Shown: positions 30,241 to 40,467, counted from the stretch's first letter. The stretch: DNA of 64,000 nucleotides from an uncultured Pelagibacteraceae bacterium (GCA_902524115.1 CABZCA010000001.1:62001-126000); one strand, 5' to 3'. Made by a program: numbers and translations. The notes: generated by a model not told the origin, from the letters alone.

Positions 30241-31119
30241 ATGTTTAATGGTTTTAAGTCAAAGTACGTAAAGGTAAAAAAGGGCAAAGTTTTTTGTAGA
30301 GTTGGTGGTGAAGGTCCACCATTACTTTTACTACACGGATATCCACAAACACATTTAATGTGGCACAAAACAGCCCCTGAGTTATCTAAAAGATTTACAG
30401 TGGTTGCTGCAGATTTAAGAGGATATGGAAATAGTCTTGCTCCAGCATCAGATAGCAAACATTACAACTACTCAAAAAGAGAAATGGCAAGCGACATGAA
30501 ACAGATGATGATAAAATTAGGGTTTAACAAATTTTTTGTTGCGGGACATGATAGAGGTGGAAGAGTTGCTCACAGGTTAGCAAGAGACCATAGAAAAAAT
30601 ATAATAGCTCTTAGTGTTTTAGATATTTGTCCAACATTAGATATGTACGAACTAACGACGAGAGATTTCGCAAAAGCTTACTTTCATTGGTTTTTTTTAA
30701 TTCAACCAAAATGGTTACCTGAGAAAATGATAATGAGCGATCCACGTAAATGGATGAAAAGTTGTTTAGATAAATGGTCAGGTAATCACAAATTTGGAAA
30801 CGTTGAAGAAAATTATTTAAAATGTTTCAAACAACCAAAAAGAATTCATGGATCTTGTGAAGATTATAGGGCGTCTGCGACTATTGATTTGGATCATGAC
30901 AAAAAAGATAGAAAGAAAAAACTAAATATTCCAGTCCAAGTGTTATGGGGAAGTAAGGGAGTAATTGGAAAGCAGTTCAAACCATTAAAAATTTGGCAAA
31001 GATATACTGAAAAAAAAGTTATAGGTTATCCTATAAACTCAGGTCACTTCATTCCAGAGCAAAATCCAAACGCAACTATTAAACATTTAACTGAATTTTT
31101 TTTGAAGAAAATTAAGTAA
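30241..31119 (+). CDS. Alpha/beta hydrolase, fluoroacetate/haloacetate dehalogenase-like
   Basis: 292 aa; LLLLHGYPQTHLMWH, nucleophile elbow GHDRGGRVAHRLA, YFHWFFLIQP, CEDYRASATIDLDHD, SGHFIPEQNP. Confidence 0.85.
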   Translation: MFNGFKSKYVKVKKGKVFCRVGGEGPPLLLLHGYPQTHLMWHKTAPELSKRFTVVAADLRGYGNSLAPASDSKHYNYSKREMASDMKQMMIKLGFNKFFVAGHDRGGRVAHRLARDHRKNIIALSVLDICPTLDMYELTTRDFAKAYFHWFFLIQPKWLPEKMIMSDPRKWMKSCLDKWSGNHKFGNVEENYLKCFKQPKRIHGSCEDYRASATIDLDHDKKDRKKKLNIPVQVLWGSKGVIGKQFKPLKIWQRYTEKKVIGYPINSGHFIPEQNPNATIKHLTEFFLKKIK

Positions 31120-31194
31120 TTAGCCTTACTTGATGTGATCAATAATCGCGCATATCATTCTTGATAATATTAAATTCACCTTTAAATATAGCTA

Positions 31195-32607
31195 ATGTCT
31201 TCTTTACTTAAAAATTCAGAATTAACCTCAGAAAAAGCAGATAGCATTGTTTCTGAAACTCTAAATAATTGTGATGATGGTGAGCTATATATAGAGGATA
31301 CAAAATCTGAGACAATTGTATTAGATGATAACAAAATTAAAAGTTCAAATTATACATCTGACTTAGGTTATGGTTTTAGAGCTGTAACAGGTGATACAGT
31401 TGCTTATTCTCATTCAAACGAAATTTCTGAAAAATCATTAAAAAATTCTAGCGCAAATCTTAAGTCAACCTTAAAAAATAATAGCGGAACATATAATTCA
31501 GAAATTAAAAAAACTAATCAGAAGCTTTATAAAGACGTTGATCCAATTGAGAGCAAGTCAATGAAATCAAAAATTGAATTGCTGAACAATATGAATGAAT
31601 ATGCCAGATCAAAAGATAGTTCAGTTAAACAAGTAACAGCTAGCCTTCTAGCAGAAAAGAAAAATGTTGAGATCATTAGATCTGGAGGAGAATTATTATC
31701 AGATAATAGACCTTTAGTTAGAATAAATATGTCAGTAATGGTTGAAAAGAATGGTAGAAAAGAAACTGGTGTTTTTGGTATTGGTGGAAGACAGGATTAT
31801 GATGAATATCTTAAAAATGATAATTGGAAAAAAGTTTGCGATGAAGCTTTTAGAATTGCAAGTACAAATATAGAAAGCAAACCTTCTCTTGCGGGAGAAA
31901 TGAAAGTTGTTCTAGGACCTGGTTGGCCTGCAATTTTAATTCATGAAGCTGTAGGTCATGGATTAGAAGGTGATTTTAATAGAAAAAAAACTTCCGCTTT
32001 TCATGATTTAGTTGGTAAAAAAGTTGCGAGCGATGGAGTTACAATAATCGACGACGGAACATTAGATAATAGAAGAGGTAGTCTAAATATTGATGATGAA
32101 GGAACGCCAACAGAAAGAACAGTTTTAATTGAAAATGGTATCTTAAAAAATTTCATGCAAGATAGACTAAATGCAAGACTTATGAATACAAAATCAACAG
32201 GAAATGGAAGAAGAGAGAGCTATAAACATGTCGTAATGCCTAGAATGAGAAATACGATAATGTTAGGTGGATCAAACACCCAAGAAGAAATGATTAAGTC
32301 AGTAGATAAAGGTATTTTTGCTGTAAGTTTTGGTGGTGGTCAAGTTGACATTACCTCTGGAAAATTCGTTTTTAACTGCACAGAAGCTTATGAGATTATA
32401 AATGGAAAAATTGGATCTCCAATTAAAGGAGCTACTTTAATTGGTGATGGACCATCTTCTTTAAAAGAAATTTTAATGGTTGGAAATGATATGATGTTAG
32501 ATCCTGGCATTGGAACATGCGGTAAAGCTGGACAGGGTGTGCCAGTGGGTGTCGGACAACCATCTCTACTTATCAATAATATGACTGTTGGTGGAACTCA
32601 ACTCTAA
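31195..32607 (+). CDS. tldD: Metalloprotease TldD
   Basis: 470 aa; HEAVGHGLEGDFNRKKTSAF (HExxxH), PRMRNTIMLGG. Confidence 0.95.
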   Translation: MSSLLKNSELTSEKADSIVSETLNNCDDGELYIEDTKSETIVLDDNKIKSSNYTSDLGYGFRAVTGDTVAYSHSNEISEKSLKNSSANLKSTLKNNSGTYNSEIKKTNQKLYKDVDPIESKSMKSKIELLNNMNEYARSKDSSVKQVTASLLAEKKNVEIIRSGGELLSDNRPLVRINMSVMVEKNGRKETGVFGIGGRQDYDEYLKNDNWKKVCDEAFRIASTNIESKPSLAGEMKVVLGPGWPAILIHEAVGHGLEGDFNRKKTSAFHDLVGKKVASDGVTIIDDGTLDNRRGSLNIDDEGTPTERTVLIENGILKNFMQDRLNARLMNTKSTGNGRRESYKHVVMPRMRNTIMLGGSNTQEEMIKSVDKGIFAVSFGGGQVDITSGKFVFNCTEAYEIINGKIGSPIKGATLIGDGPSSLKEILMVGNDMMLDPGIGTCGKAGQGVPVGVGQPSLLINNMTVGGTQL

Positions 32608-32611
32608 TAAA

Positions 32612-33931
32612 ATGATTAAAGATCAAGAGTATTTAAAAAAAATTGCAGATATATGCCTTAGTAAGTCAAAAAAATTAGGTTCATCTGATGCAAATATATT
32701 AGTGCAAAGTTCTGTTTCTGAAAATGTAAATGTAAGGAATAAAAAACTTGATGGATCTGAAAGGTCTGAAAATCTTGGAGTAGTCCTAACAACTTATTTA
32801 GGTAAAAAAAAGTCCTCAATAGCCTCATCAAATCTTAAAGAAAGTAATTTAGATGAGTTAGTAAATAGATGTATTGAAACAATGAAGATTACACCTGAGG
32901 ATGAATATAATTCATTACCAGATAAAGACCTACATTTTAAAGGATTAAAAGACTTAGACTTGTATGATGAAACTCATTTAAGTAATGAAGACAAGATTAA
33001 TTATATAAAAGAGGCAGAAGAGGAAGCTTTTTCAAATGATAAAATAATAAATACTAATGGATCTGGATTTGGTGAGAATAAATCAAATTTTTTATTAGCT
33101 AATTCAAATGGATTTGCTGATGGATATAAAACTTCACAATTTACTGCATATTGTGAAGTTGTTTCAAAAAGCAACGGTAGCATGGAAAGAGATTATGAAT
33201 ATACAAGTAAAAGGTTTTACAGTGATATTTTAAAACCTAAACAACTTGGATCTATTGCAGCAGAGCATGCAGTAAAGAAATTAAATCCACAAAAAATAAA
33301 AAGTGAAAAAATTAGTCTGATATTTGATAAAAGAATTTCAAAAAACTTTCTATCTATTTTTGCAAGTGCAATATCATCAAGTGCAATTGCAAAAGGTACT
33401 ACATTTTTAAAAGATAAATTAAATCAACAAGTTTTTAACCCTGAAATAAATATACAAGATCATGGTAATATAAGAAAAGCCAATGGATCTCGTTACTTTG
33501 ATAGCGAAGGTATATCAGTAGTTAACCTTGATTTGATTAAGAACGGTATTCTTCAAGATTATTTAATTGATACTTATAATGGGAAAAAAATAAACAGAAA
33601 ATCTAATGGTAGGGCAAGTGGTACAACAAATTTGTATTTTCAAAATGGATCAAAAACATTTGAAGATCTAATCAAATCAGAAAATAAAATCTTGTACATT
33701 AAAGAAACTATCGGTCATGGTACAAATATTATTAATGGTGATTATTCTGTAGGAGCATCTGGTATGATGATTGAGAATGGAGAGTTTTCATATCCAGTAA
33801 GTGAAATTACAATTGCTGGAAACTTAAATAATATTTTTAAAAACATAACTTTAGCCGATGATTTAGAATTTAACTATGCAACAAATTCACCGACAATGAT
33901 GGTTGAAGGCATGGTTGTTGGTGGAAAATAA
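32612..33931 (+). CDS. pmbA: TldE/PmbA, TldD partner subunit
   Basis: Start at 32612 (MIKDQEYLKKIADIC) rather than 32588; KSNGRASGTTNLYFQNG, ETIGHGTNIINGDYSVGASGMMIENGE. Confidence 0.93.
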   Translation: MIKDQEYLKKIADICLSKSKKLGSSDANILVQSSVSENVNVRNKKLDGSERSENLGVVLTTYLGKKKSSIASSNLKESNLDELVNRCIETMKITPEDEYNSLPDKDLHFKGLKDLDLYDETHLSNEDKINYIKEAEEEAFSNDKIINTNGSGFGENKSNFLLANSNGFADGYKTSQFTAYCEVVSKSNGSMERDYEYTSKRFYSDILKPKQLGSIAAEHAVKKLNPQKIKSEKISLIFDKRISKNFLSIFASAISSSAIAKGTTFLKDKLNQQVFNPEINIQDHGNIRKANGSRYFDSEGISVVNLDLIKNGILQDYLIDTYNGKKINRKSNGRASGTTNLYFQNGSKTFEDLIKSENKILYIKETIGHGTNIINGDYSVGASGMMIENGEFSYPVSEITIAGNLNNIFKNITLADDLEFNYATNSPTMMVEGMVVGGK

Positions 33932-33938
33932 TTTCTAA

Positions 33939-34487
33939 ATGAAAATAATAATTACCATTTTTCTTGCTATTTTTTTTATTAGTACCTCATCAAATTCTAA
34001 TGAAAATGAAATAAGATTAAATAACTTATTTGAAAAGTTAAAAATTCAAAACCACTCAATTGCAATTGATACAGAGATGAAAATCTGGGATATTTGGACC
34101 AAACATCCAACTAATCAAAATTTAACTTCTTTGCTATCAAGAGGAACAAAATTTATGAACCAGGAGCAATATTCAATTGCTGTAGATATATTTACAACTG
34201 TGATTAAAAAAGATCCTGCTTGGGCAGAAGCTTGGAATAAAAGAGCAACTGTCTTTTATTTAATGGGCAAATATCAAGATTCTCAAAATGATATAGACAA
34301 GGTATTAAAACTGGAGAAAAGACATTTTGGAGCATTATCAGGACAGGGTCTCGTACAAATTAAGTTAAAAAATTATGAAAAGGCTTTAAAGAGTTATGAA
34401 AAAGTAAAAGAGATTTATCCGTCCATGAGGTCACCACAAATTATGATACCACAGATTAAAGAGTTGATTAAAAATCAATCTGTGTAA
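33939..34487 (+). CDS. TPR-repeat exported protein
   Basis: 182 aa, signal peptide, TPR-like AWAEAWNKRATVFYLMGKYQDSQNDIDKVLKLE. Confidence 0.82.
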   Translation: MKIIITIFLAIFFISTSSNSNENEIRLNNLFEKLKIQNHSIAIDTEMKIWDIWTKHPTNQNLTSLLSRGTKFMNQEQYSIAVDIFTTVIKKDPAWAEAWNKRATVFYLMGKYQDSQNDIDKVLKLEKRHFGALSGQGLVQIKLKNYEKALKSYEKVKEIYPSMRSPQIMIPQIKELIKNQSV

Positions 34488-35036
34488 ATGAAAAAACTAC
34501 TAATAATATTTTTTATTAATATTTTTGCGTTTAATTCTGCTTATTCTGCAGAAGAAGTCCTTACTTCTTTAAAAGAGGGAGGAAAAATAATTTTTATTAG
34601 GCATGCGCTTGCACCAGGGAATGGAGATCCAGAAAATTTTGATTTAAATGATTGTTCTACCCAAAGAAATTTAAATCAAAGAGGAATTGATCAGTCAAAA
34701 TTTATTGGAAGTATATTTAATAAAAACCAGATTAAAATTGAAAATGTCTATTCAAGTGAATGGTGCAGATGTATAGATACAGCTAAATTTGCTTTTAAAA
34801 ATTATGAAACATTAAGTGCACTAAATTCTTTTTATGATATTAGATTTGAAGCAAATGAAGAGAGGCAAATAACTCAACTAAAAGAGTTTATTAATCAATG
34901 GAATGGTAAAGAAAATATAATTTTTGTTACTCATTTTGTTGTTATATCTTCAATGCTAAATATAGGGACTTCTTCAGGAGAAATAGTAATAACCGATAAG
35001 AATTTAAATATTATTGGATCAATTGATACTTTGTAA
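34488..35036 (+). CDS. Histidine phosphatase family protein (exported)
   Basis: 182 aa; signal peptide then FIRHALAPG, NLNQRGIDQSK, VYSSEWCRCIDTA, FVTHFVV. Confidence 0.85.
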   Translation: MKKLLIIFFINIFAFNSAYSAEEVLTSLKEGGKIIFIRHALAPGNGDPENFDLNDCSTQRNLNQRGIDQSKFIGSIFNKNQIKIENVYSSEWCRCIDTAKFAFKNYETLSALNSFYDIRFEANEERQITQLKEFINQWNGKENIIFVTHFVVISSMLNIGTSSGEIVITDKNLNIIGSIDTL

Positions 35037-35054
35037 TATATTAACTTAAGATTT

Positions 35055-35246
35055 ATGAAAACAATATTTATTATAGGATCAAAAAAGCATACTTTAAAAT
35101 ACACTAGAAAAATGCCTGAAGGCGAAGTAAAAAAAATGAAATCTTTTGTAACTAATAAAGGTCAAAAGTTAGAAAAAACATCCAAGTTTAAAATTCTAAA
35201 TATTTCAGACGAAAAAACAGCAAGAGTGTTTAAGATCAGTTTATAA
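35055..35246 (+). CDS. Small hypothetical protein
   Basis: 63 aa; Lys-rich, between co-directional genes. Confidence 0.4.
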   Translation: MKTIFIIGSKKHTLKYTRKMPEGEVKKMKSFVTNKGQKLEKTSKFKILNISDEKTARVFKISL

Positions 35247-35271
35247 TATTTAATCCAGAAATAGAAACTAA

Positions 35272-36423
35272 ATGAAGAAATCTAAAAGAAGTAATGTAGA
35301 CCCATTTATTGTAATGGATGTAATGGAGTCTGCTAGAAAAGCAGAAGCTAATGGCAAGCATGTAATTCATATGGAAGTAGGTCAACCAGGAACACCAGCA
35401 CCAAAGCGTGCCAAACAATTTATTTCAGATGAAATTTCTAATAATGATCTTGGCTATACAGTTACTTTAGGTTTGCCAGAATTACGAAATAGAATTTCTA
35501 AATTGTATGGAGATTGGTACAATATTGATTTAAACCCAGACAGAATAATTATAACAACAGGATCTTCAGGAGCGTTTATACTTTCTTTTGCAGCATTATT
35601 TGATGTTGGAGATAGAGTAGGCATTGCCGCTCCAGGCTATCCTAGCTATAGACAAATTTTAAAGTCACAAGATTTAATTCCAGTTGATATTTTTACAGAA
35701 TTACAAAATAAATTTCAGCCCATACCTAAAGATATTAAAGAAAATAATTTAAATGGTTTATTAGTAGCTTCTCCTGCTAATCCCACTGGCTCAATGCTTG
35801 ATAAAAAAAAACTAGAAGAACTTATTAATACTGCGCATGAAAATAAAGTAAGTTTTATTAGTGATGAGATTTATCATGGAATTCAATATGAAAATAATCC
35901 TACATCTGCATTAGAAATTTCAAATGAATGTTATGTTATAAATTCATTTTCTAAATATTTTTCTATGACAGGTTGGAGAGTAGGCTGGATGATTGTTCCT
36001 GAAGATCATGTGAGACAAGTAGAAAGATTATCTCAAAATCTTTTTATTTGTCCTCCTCATGTTAGTCAATTAACTGCTCTATCAGCCATGGATGCAAAAG
36101 AGGAATTAAATACAAATGTAGAGGTTTATAAAAAAAATAGATCAATTTTGTTAGAAGAGTTACCTAAGGCTGGTTTAAATAAATTTTCTCCCCCAGATGG
36201 TGCTTTTTATATCTACATTGATATTTCAGAGTATTCGAAAGATAGCCTTAACTTTTGTAAAGAAGTGCTTGATAAAGCAGGAGTAGCAATAACTCCTGGA
36301 CTTGATTTCGATCAAAAAAGAGGAAATTCTACAATAAGGTTTTCATACGCTAGAAGCACTGAGGATATAATTGAAGGAGCAAATAGAATAAAAAAATTTA
36401 TGAAAGAAGAGTATTTAAAATAA
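35272..36423 (+). CDS. Class I/II pyridoxal-phosphate aminotransferase
   Basis: 383 aa; SPANPTGSMLDKKKLEEL, FISDEIYHGI, NSFSKYFSMTGWRVGW. Confidence 0.93.
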   Translation: MKKSKRSNVDPFIVMDVMESARKAEANGKHVIHMEVGQPGTPAPKRAKQFISDEISNNDLGYTVTLGLPELRNRISKLYGDWYNIDLNPDRIIITTGSSGAFILSFAALFDVGDRVGIAAPGYPSYRQILKSQDLIPVDIFTELQNKFQPIPKDIKENNLNGLLVASPANPTGSMLDKKKLEELINTAHENKVSFISDEIYHGIQYENNPTSALEISNECYVINSFSKYFSMTGWRVGWMIVPEDHVRQVERLSQNLFICPPHVSQLTALSAMDAKEELNTNVEVYKKNRSILLEELPKAGLNKFSPPDGAFYIYIDISEYSKDSLNFCKEVLDKAGVAITPGLDFDQKRGNSTIRFSYARSTEDIIEGANRIKKFMKEEYLK

Positions 36424-36425
36424 TA

Positions 36426-37082
36426 ATGAAAACTGCTGTTTTATTTGGCTCATCTGGGTTAATTGGATCTAATTTACTAGATAATTTAATCAACAATAAT
36501 ACTTACAACAAAATAAAAATATTTGTTAGAAAATTACCTTCTATTGATAATTCAAAAGTTGAAGTGATCAATACAGATTTTTTAGATTTAGACACTTTAA
36601 AAGAAAAATTAACAGGTGATGATTGTTTTTTTTGTATTGGTACAACTCACAAAGACACACCCGATAAAAACGAATATAGAAGAATAGAATATGACTTGCC
36701 TGTACAATTAGCAAAAATTGCAAAATTTAATTCAATTAGTAATTTTATTTATGTCTCCTCAATTGGAGCAAACCCAAAAGCTTCAAGTACATATTTAAAA
36801 AATAAAGGTCAAGTAGAGGAGGAGCTAAAAAAGATTGAGTTTTCCAACCTAAGCATTATTCAACCCTCGTTTTTAGTTGGCAACAGAAAAGACTTTAGAA
36901 TTGTTGAAGTTTTAGGAATTCCAGTGATGAAATTTCTATCCTTATTCTTTTTTGGTGGATTTAAAAAATATACTCCAATAAAAGTTGAGATAGTTGTGAA
37001 TGCAATGATCAAACTTGCCTCAGGAAATAATAGTGAGCAAACTTATTTATCTGATAGGTTGCAAGAGTTAGGATCGAACTAG
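36426..37082 (+). CDS. NAD(P)H-binding short Rossmann oxidoreductase
   Basis: 218 aa; LFGSSGLIGSNLLDNLI, DCFFCIGTT, FIYVSSIGANP. Confidence 0.82.
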   Translation: MKTAVLFGSSGLIGSNLLDNLINNNTYNKIKIFVRKLPSIDNSKVEVINTDFLDLDTLKEKLTGDDCFFCIGTTHKDTPDKNEYRRIEYDLPVQLAKIAKFNSISNFIYVSSIGANPKASSTYLKNKGQVEEELKKIEFSNLSIIQPSFLVGNRKDFRIVEVLGIPVMKFLSLFFFGGFKKYTPIKVEIVVNAMIKLASGNNSEQTYLSDRLQELGSN

Positions 37083-37655
37083 ATGAGAAAATCAATAATA
37101 TCAATATCTTTTTTGATTTATATATTCTGTATTTTACCTTACTCTACTTCAATGGCTTATGAGGAATCTCAATATGATGTAGTATATAAATCTGAAATAT
37201 ACGAAGTGAGACATTATAAAGACCGTCTAGTTGTCGAAGTTTTAAGTAGAAATGATGACAGTAGTTTTAGAAAACTTTTTAAATATATCTCGGGTCAGAA
37301 TAATAAATACCAAGAAATTAAAATGACTGTTCCAGTAACACAGGGTGAGAAGGATAATGGATACTATATGCAATTTTATCTTCCATCAAAATTTACAAAA
37401 GAGAATGCGCCTATACCTACAAATTCAGATGTTAAAATTTCAACAATAGAAGAAGGTTTTTTTGCTGTAATAGAATATTCTGGAAGAGCGTCAGATAATA
37501 ATTTCTTCAAACATAAGGAAATTCTTAATAAAAAACTCTTAGAGGATAAAGTAATCATTAAAGGACCTCCAATAAGAGCAACCTATAATGGGCCTTTTAC
37601 GCTTCCTATGATGAGACGCAACGAAGCTATGTTTAAAGTTGAGTGGAGTAAATAG
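37083..37655 (+). CDS. SOUL heme-binding family protein
   Basis: 190 aa; YEVRHYKDRLVVEV, FRKLFKYISGQN, KMTVPVTQ, FTLPMMRRNEAMFKV. Confidence 0.88.
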   Translation: MRKSIISISFLIYIFCILPYSTSMAYEESQYDVVYKSEIYEVRHYKDRLVVEVLSRNDDSSFRKLFKYISGQNNKYQEIKMTVPVTQGEKDNGYYMQFYLPSKFTKENAPIPTNSDVKISTIEEGFFAVIEYSGRASDNNFFKHKEILNKKLLEDKVIIKGPPIRATYNGPFTLPMMRRNEAMFKVEWSK

Positions 37656-37725
37656 ATTACATTTTGCCATATATATTAAATTCTATCGCTTGATAGTTTA
37701 ACTTTATTAATCAGAAAGGTATTTT

Positions 37726-38127
37726 ATGAAAAAATTATTTCTAATTTTATTTGTATCATTTGGTTTAAACAGCTCTGTTTTTGCTGATGGTCATGTAAAA
37801 AGAATTTTATCAACTAGTCAGACTGGTATGGGTAATGATATTGTTTATCCATCAGGAAAAGCAAAGATCACAGCTTTTGAATTTACTGTGCCTGTAGGAG
37901 GCCCTGTAGTTCCGCATACTCACTCGTTCCCTGTTTTAATAATGATACAACAAGGAGAAATTGAACTTACTCAAGGTGGCAAAAGCTATGTTTATAAAGC
38001 TGGAGATGCGTTTATTGAAGATGTAGGTGTAGCTCATGAATCTAAAAATATTGGAGATGTTCCTGTTAAAGCAATTGTTGTTGCTATGGGAGTTGAAGGT
38101 CAAAAAATTATGACCCCAGTAAAATAG
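37726..38127 (+). CDS. Exported cupin-domain protein
   Basis: 133 aa; signal peptide; VPHTHSFPVLIMIQQGEIELTQGGKSYVYKAGDAFIEDVGVAHESKN. Confidence 0.88.
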   Translation: MKKLFLILFVSFGLNSSVFADGHVKRILSTSQTGMGNDIVYPSGKAKITAFEFTVPVGGPVVPHTHSFPVLIMIQQGEIELTQGGKSYVYKAGDAFIEDVGVAHESKNIGDVPVKAIVVAMGVEGQKIMTPVK

Positions 38128-38136
38128 AAAGAAAAA

Positions 38137-38168
38137 ATATGGGGCAGTTATTTTTACATGCCCCATAT
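38137..38168. terminator. Bidirectional-type hairpin between convergent genes
   Basis: ATATGGGGCA-N12-TGCCCCATAT, perfect 10-bp stem between the cupin gene (+) and the small ORF (-). Confidence 0.75.
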
Positions 38169-38181
38169 CTCATTCTTTAAG

Positions 38182-38373
38182 CTATATTTTTTTACTCTCT
38201 TTTTTCAAGTGTCCTAATGTTTCCCCAGAATTTTTTCCTGATTTGATAACGTATCCACTTGTACCGTTGGCATTAGTTTCTACACTTTTCAAATTTCGAA
38301 ACATTAATTGATTTAGCCTAGCGTTCTTTGAGCCTCGGCTAAACGAACTTAAAACTCTGTGCATTCTTTTCAT
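38182..38373 (-). CDS. Small basic hypothetical protein
   Basis: 63 aa from internal ATG (MKRMHRVLSSFSRGSKNARLNQLMFRN...), preceded by AAGGAG Shine-Dalgarno; preferred over the 109-aa ORF-track start at 38511. Confidence 0.55.
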   Translation of the reverse strand: MKRMHRVLSSFSRGSKNARLNQLMFRNLKSVETNANGTSGYVIKSGKNSGETLGHLKKESKKI

Positions 38374-38536
38374 ACACTCTCCTTGTTTGTTTTTCCAAAA
38401 CTCGCTTTTAACCGATGCGATATCGGCCTCTTTTTCACCATGAGATATGGTATTAATAAAGTATCTTTTACAAATAATATTTTCAATTAGATAACTTATT
38501 ATTATGACCAAACTGAGTTTTAAAATTGTTTAATAC

Positions 38537-39688
38537 TTAGAGAATAACTAAGTCTGTCTTTTGATTACCTAGTCTTTCATTTCCTTTTTCAGTAACAATG
38601 TAAGTCTCACCTAGATTCATAGCTAACTCATTTTTACTATCCATTAGAATCATGTGCATAAAGAAAACATTTCCTGGTTGGATTACATAAGGATTGCCTG
38701 TGTAAAGCATTGGCCAATCCATCCAATTAGGGGAAAATGTTGCACCTAATGAATATCCACATGCATTCATCCGACAATCTTTATAACCTAAATTATCAAA
38801 TATTTTTGCATGCATATCAAAAACCTCTCCAATTTTATTGCCAGGTTTTAATGTATTTTCACAATTTTTTAGTGCTTCTTCACAAGCCTCGTGCATTTCA
38901 TAATGTTTGGGATTTGCTTTTCCAATCGGTATAGTTCTGAACATTGCAGAATGATAATGTCTATACGTGCCTGCCCATTCAATAGTTAGTTGATCTACAT
39001 CATTAAGTATTTGTTTTTCTGATTGATATCTACATAGTAGTGCGTTTTTACCAGAACCTATTATAAATTCATTTGCAGGATAGTCCCCACCTCCTTCAAA
39101 AATTACTCTATTCATTTCAGCAAGAATTTTACTTTCACTCACTCCCTTTTTAGAAAATTTCCAAACTTCATCTAAAGCTTTGTCGGCGAGGGTTGCTGCT
39201 TTCTTAACATAAACTATTTCTTCAGGAGATTTAATTACTCTGAGTTTTGTTATTAATTCAGATGTATCATCTAAGGAGCAAAAATTTTTTAATGATTTAT
39301 TTAAATTAATTGCATTACGTCCAGTAAGTCCATAAGCTTCATACTCAATACCGATCTTTTTATCTTTTAAGTTAAGTTCGTTTAAGATTTGTTTTAGATC
39401 TTCTGTGGGATTAGAATCATCTTTATCAACCCAAATTTTTATATTTTCTATATTTGAGGTATTTTGTGCTTGTCTTAAATCAGGAGCTCTAGTTAATAAT
39501 ATTAAATTACCTTTTTGGTCTAATATTAAGGACTGAAAAAAAACATAACCAAATGTATCGTAACCAGTCAGCCAATACATAGACTCTTGTCTAAACATGA
39601 CCAAGGCATCTATTTTTTCCTCTTTTAATTTAGTAATAACTTTATTTTTTCTACTTTTGAATTCTTCTGAGGAAAAATGAAGACCCAT
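38537..39688 (-). CDS. M24-family Xaa-Pro peptidase/creatinase-like
   Basis: 383 aa; RVIKSPEEIVYVKKAATLADKAL, DQLTIEWAGTYRHYHSAMFRT, METAP-fold C-terminus. Confidence 0.85.
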   Translation of the reverse strand: MGLHFSSEEFKSRKNKVITKLKEEKIDALVMFRQESMYWLTGYDTFGYVFFQSLILDQKGNLILLTRAPDLRQAQNTSNIENIKIWVDKDDSNPTEDLKQILNELNLKDKKIGIEYEAYGLTGRNAINLNKSLKNFCSLDDTSELITKLRVIKSPEEIVYVKKAATLADKALDEVWKFSKKGVSESKILAEMNRVIFEGGGDYPANEFIIGSGKNALLCRYQSEKQILNDVDQLTIEWAGTYRHYHSAMFRTIPIGKANPKHYEMHEACEEALKNCENTLKPGNKIGEVFDMHAKIFDNLGYKDCRMNACGYSLGATFSPNWMDWPMLYTGNPYVIQPGNVFFMHMILMDSKNELAMNLGETYIVTEKGNERLGNQKTDLVIL

Positions 39689-40458
39689 TAATTGATAGTG
39701 GTTCTAACTGATCCGATTTTATCAACTTTGCCTATATATTCGCCCTTATTTTTTATTGGAACAACTCCTACCGTTGAGCCTGTGAACACGTAGAAATCTT
39801 TCTCTAATTTTACTTTTTCTTTCCTAATTTTATTTAAGACAAATTTTAGAGAATTAAGAGGGTTTATATAAACAGTATTTGTATTACCTTTTATATTTAA
39901 ACCCTTATTATTTTTTAAATTTGTTTTTAAATTATTTAAATTTAATTTTTTAAACTTCTTTTTTGGTCCCGTAATAAATTTAATATTTACTCCAAAATCA
40001 CTGCATAAATCACCTAAAAACTTAATACTTTTTTTCTTCTGTCTAAAGCCTACTACCTCAATACAAGGACCCATATGGGTTATAAATTTTGTGACATTTT
40101 TTGGATTTAGCCTACCTTTGAAACCAAAAAAGGATTTTTTAATTATGTAATAAACTTCTACTTCAATACCTAGAGCATATTTATTTACCTTAACTTTACC
40201 TCCTGATTTAATAAGGTTTTTTTGAAATACTGTTGAATGGAAAGGTTCTTTCTCTTTTAACTTTTTTAACAGAGCAAAAATAGTTCCACCTGCTTTAAAT
40301 CCTATTTTGCTATCATTAATTTTACTTTCACATAACATTCTTAATTTATGTGCAAGTTTAATATTTTTGCAAAACTTCTCTGGTATTGGATTGATTAATT
40401 TATTTTTGTTGTAGGCATTAACTAGTCTTTTTGAAACTGCTTGGATACCATTTTTCAT
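39688..40458 (-). CDS. 2-keto-4-pentenoate hydratase/fumarylacetoacetase-like protein
   Basis: 256 aa; KIGFKAGGTIFALLKKL, ALGIEVEVYYIIKK, FVFTGSTVGVVPI-like end. Confidence 0.7.
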   Translation of the reverse strand: MKNGIQAVSKRLVNAYNKNKLINPIPEKFCKNIKLAHKLRMLCESKINDSKIGFKAGGTIFALLKKLKEKEPFHSTVFQKNLIKSGGKVKVNKYALGIEVEVYYIIKKSFFGFKGRLNPKNVTKFITHMGPCIEVVGFRQKKKSIKFLGDLCSDFGVNIKFITGPKKKFKKLNLNNLKTNLKNNKGLNIKGNTNTVYINPLNSLKFVLNKIRKEKVKLEKDFYVFTGSTVGVVPIKNKGEYIGKVDKIGSVRTTIN

Positions 40459-40467
40459 AGTAATAGA

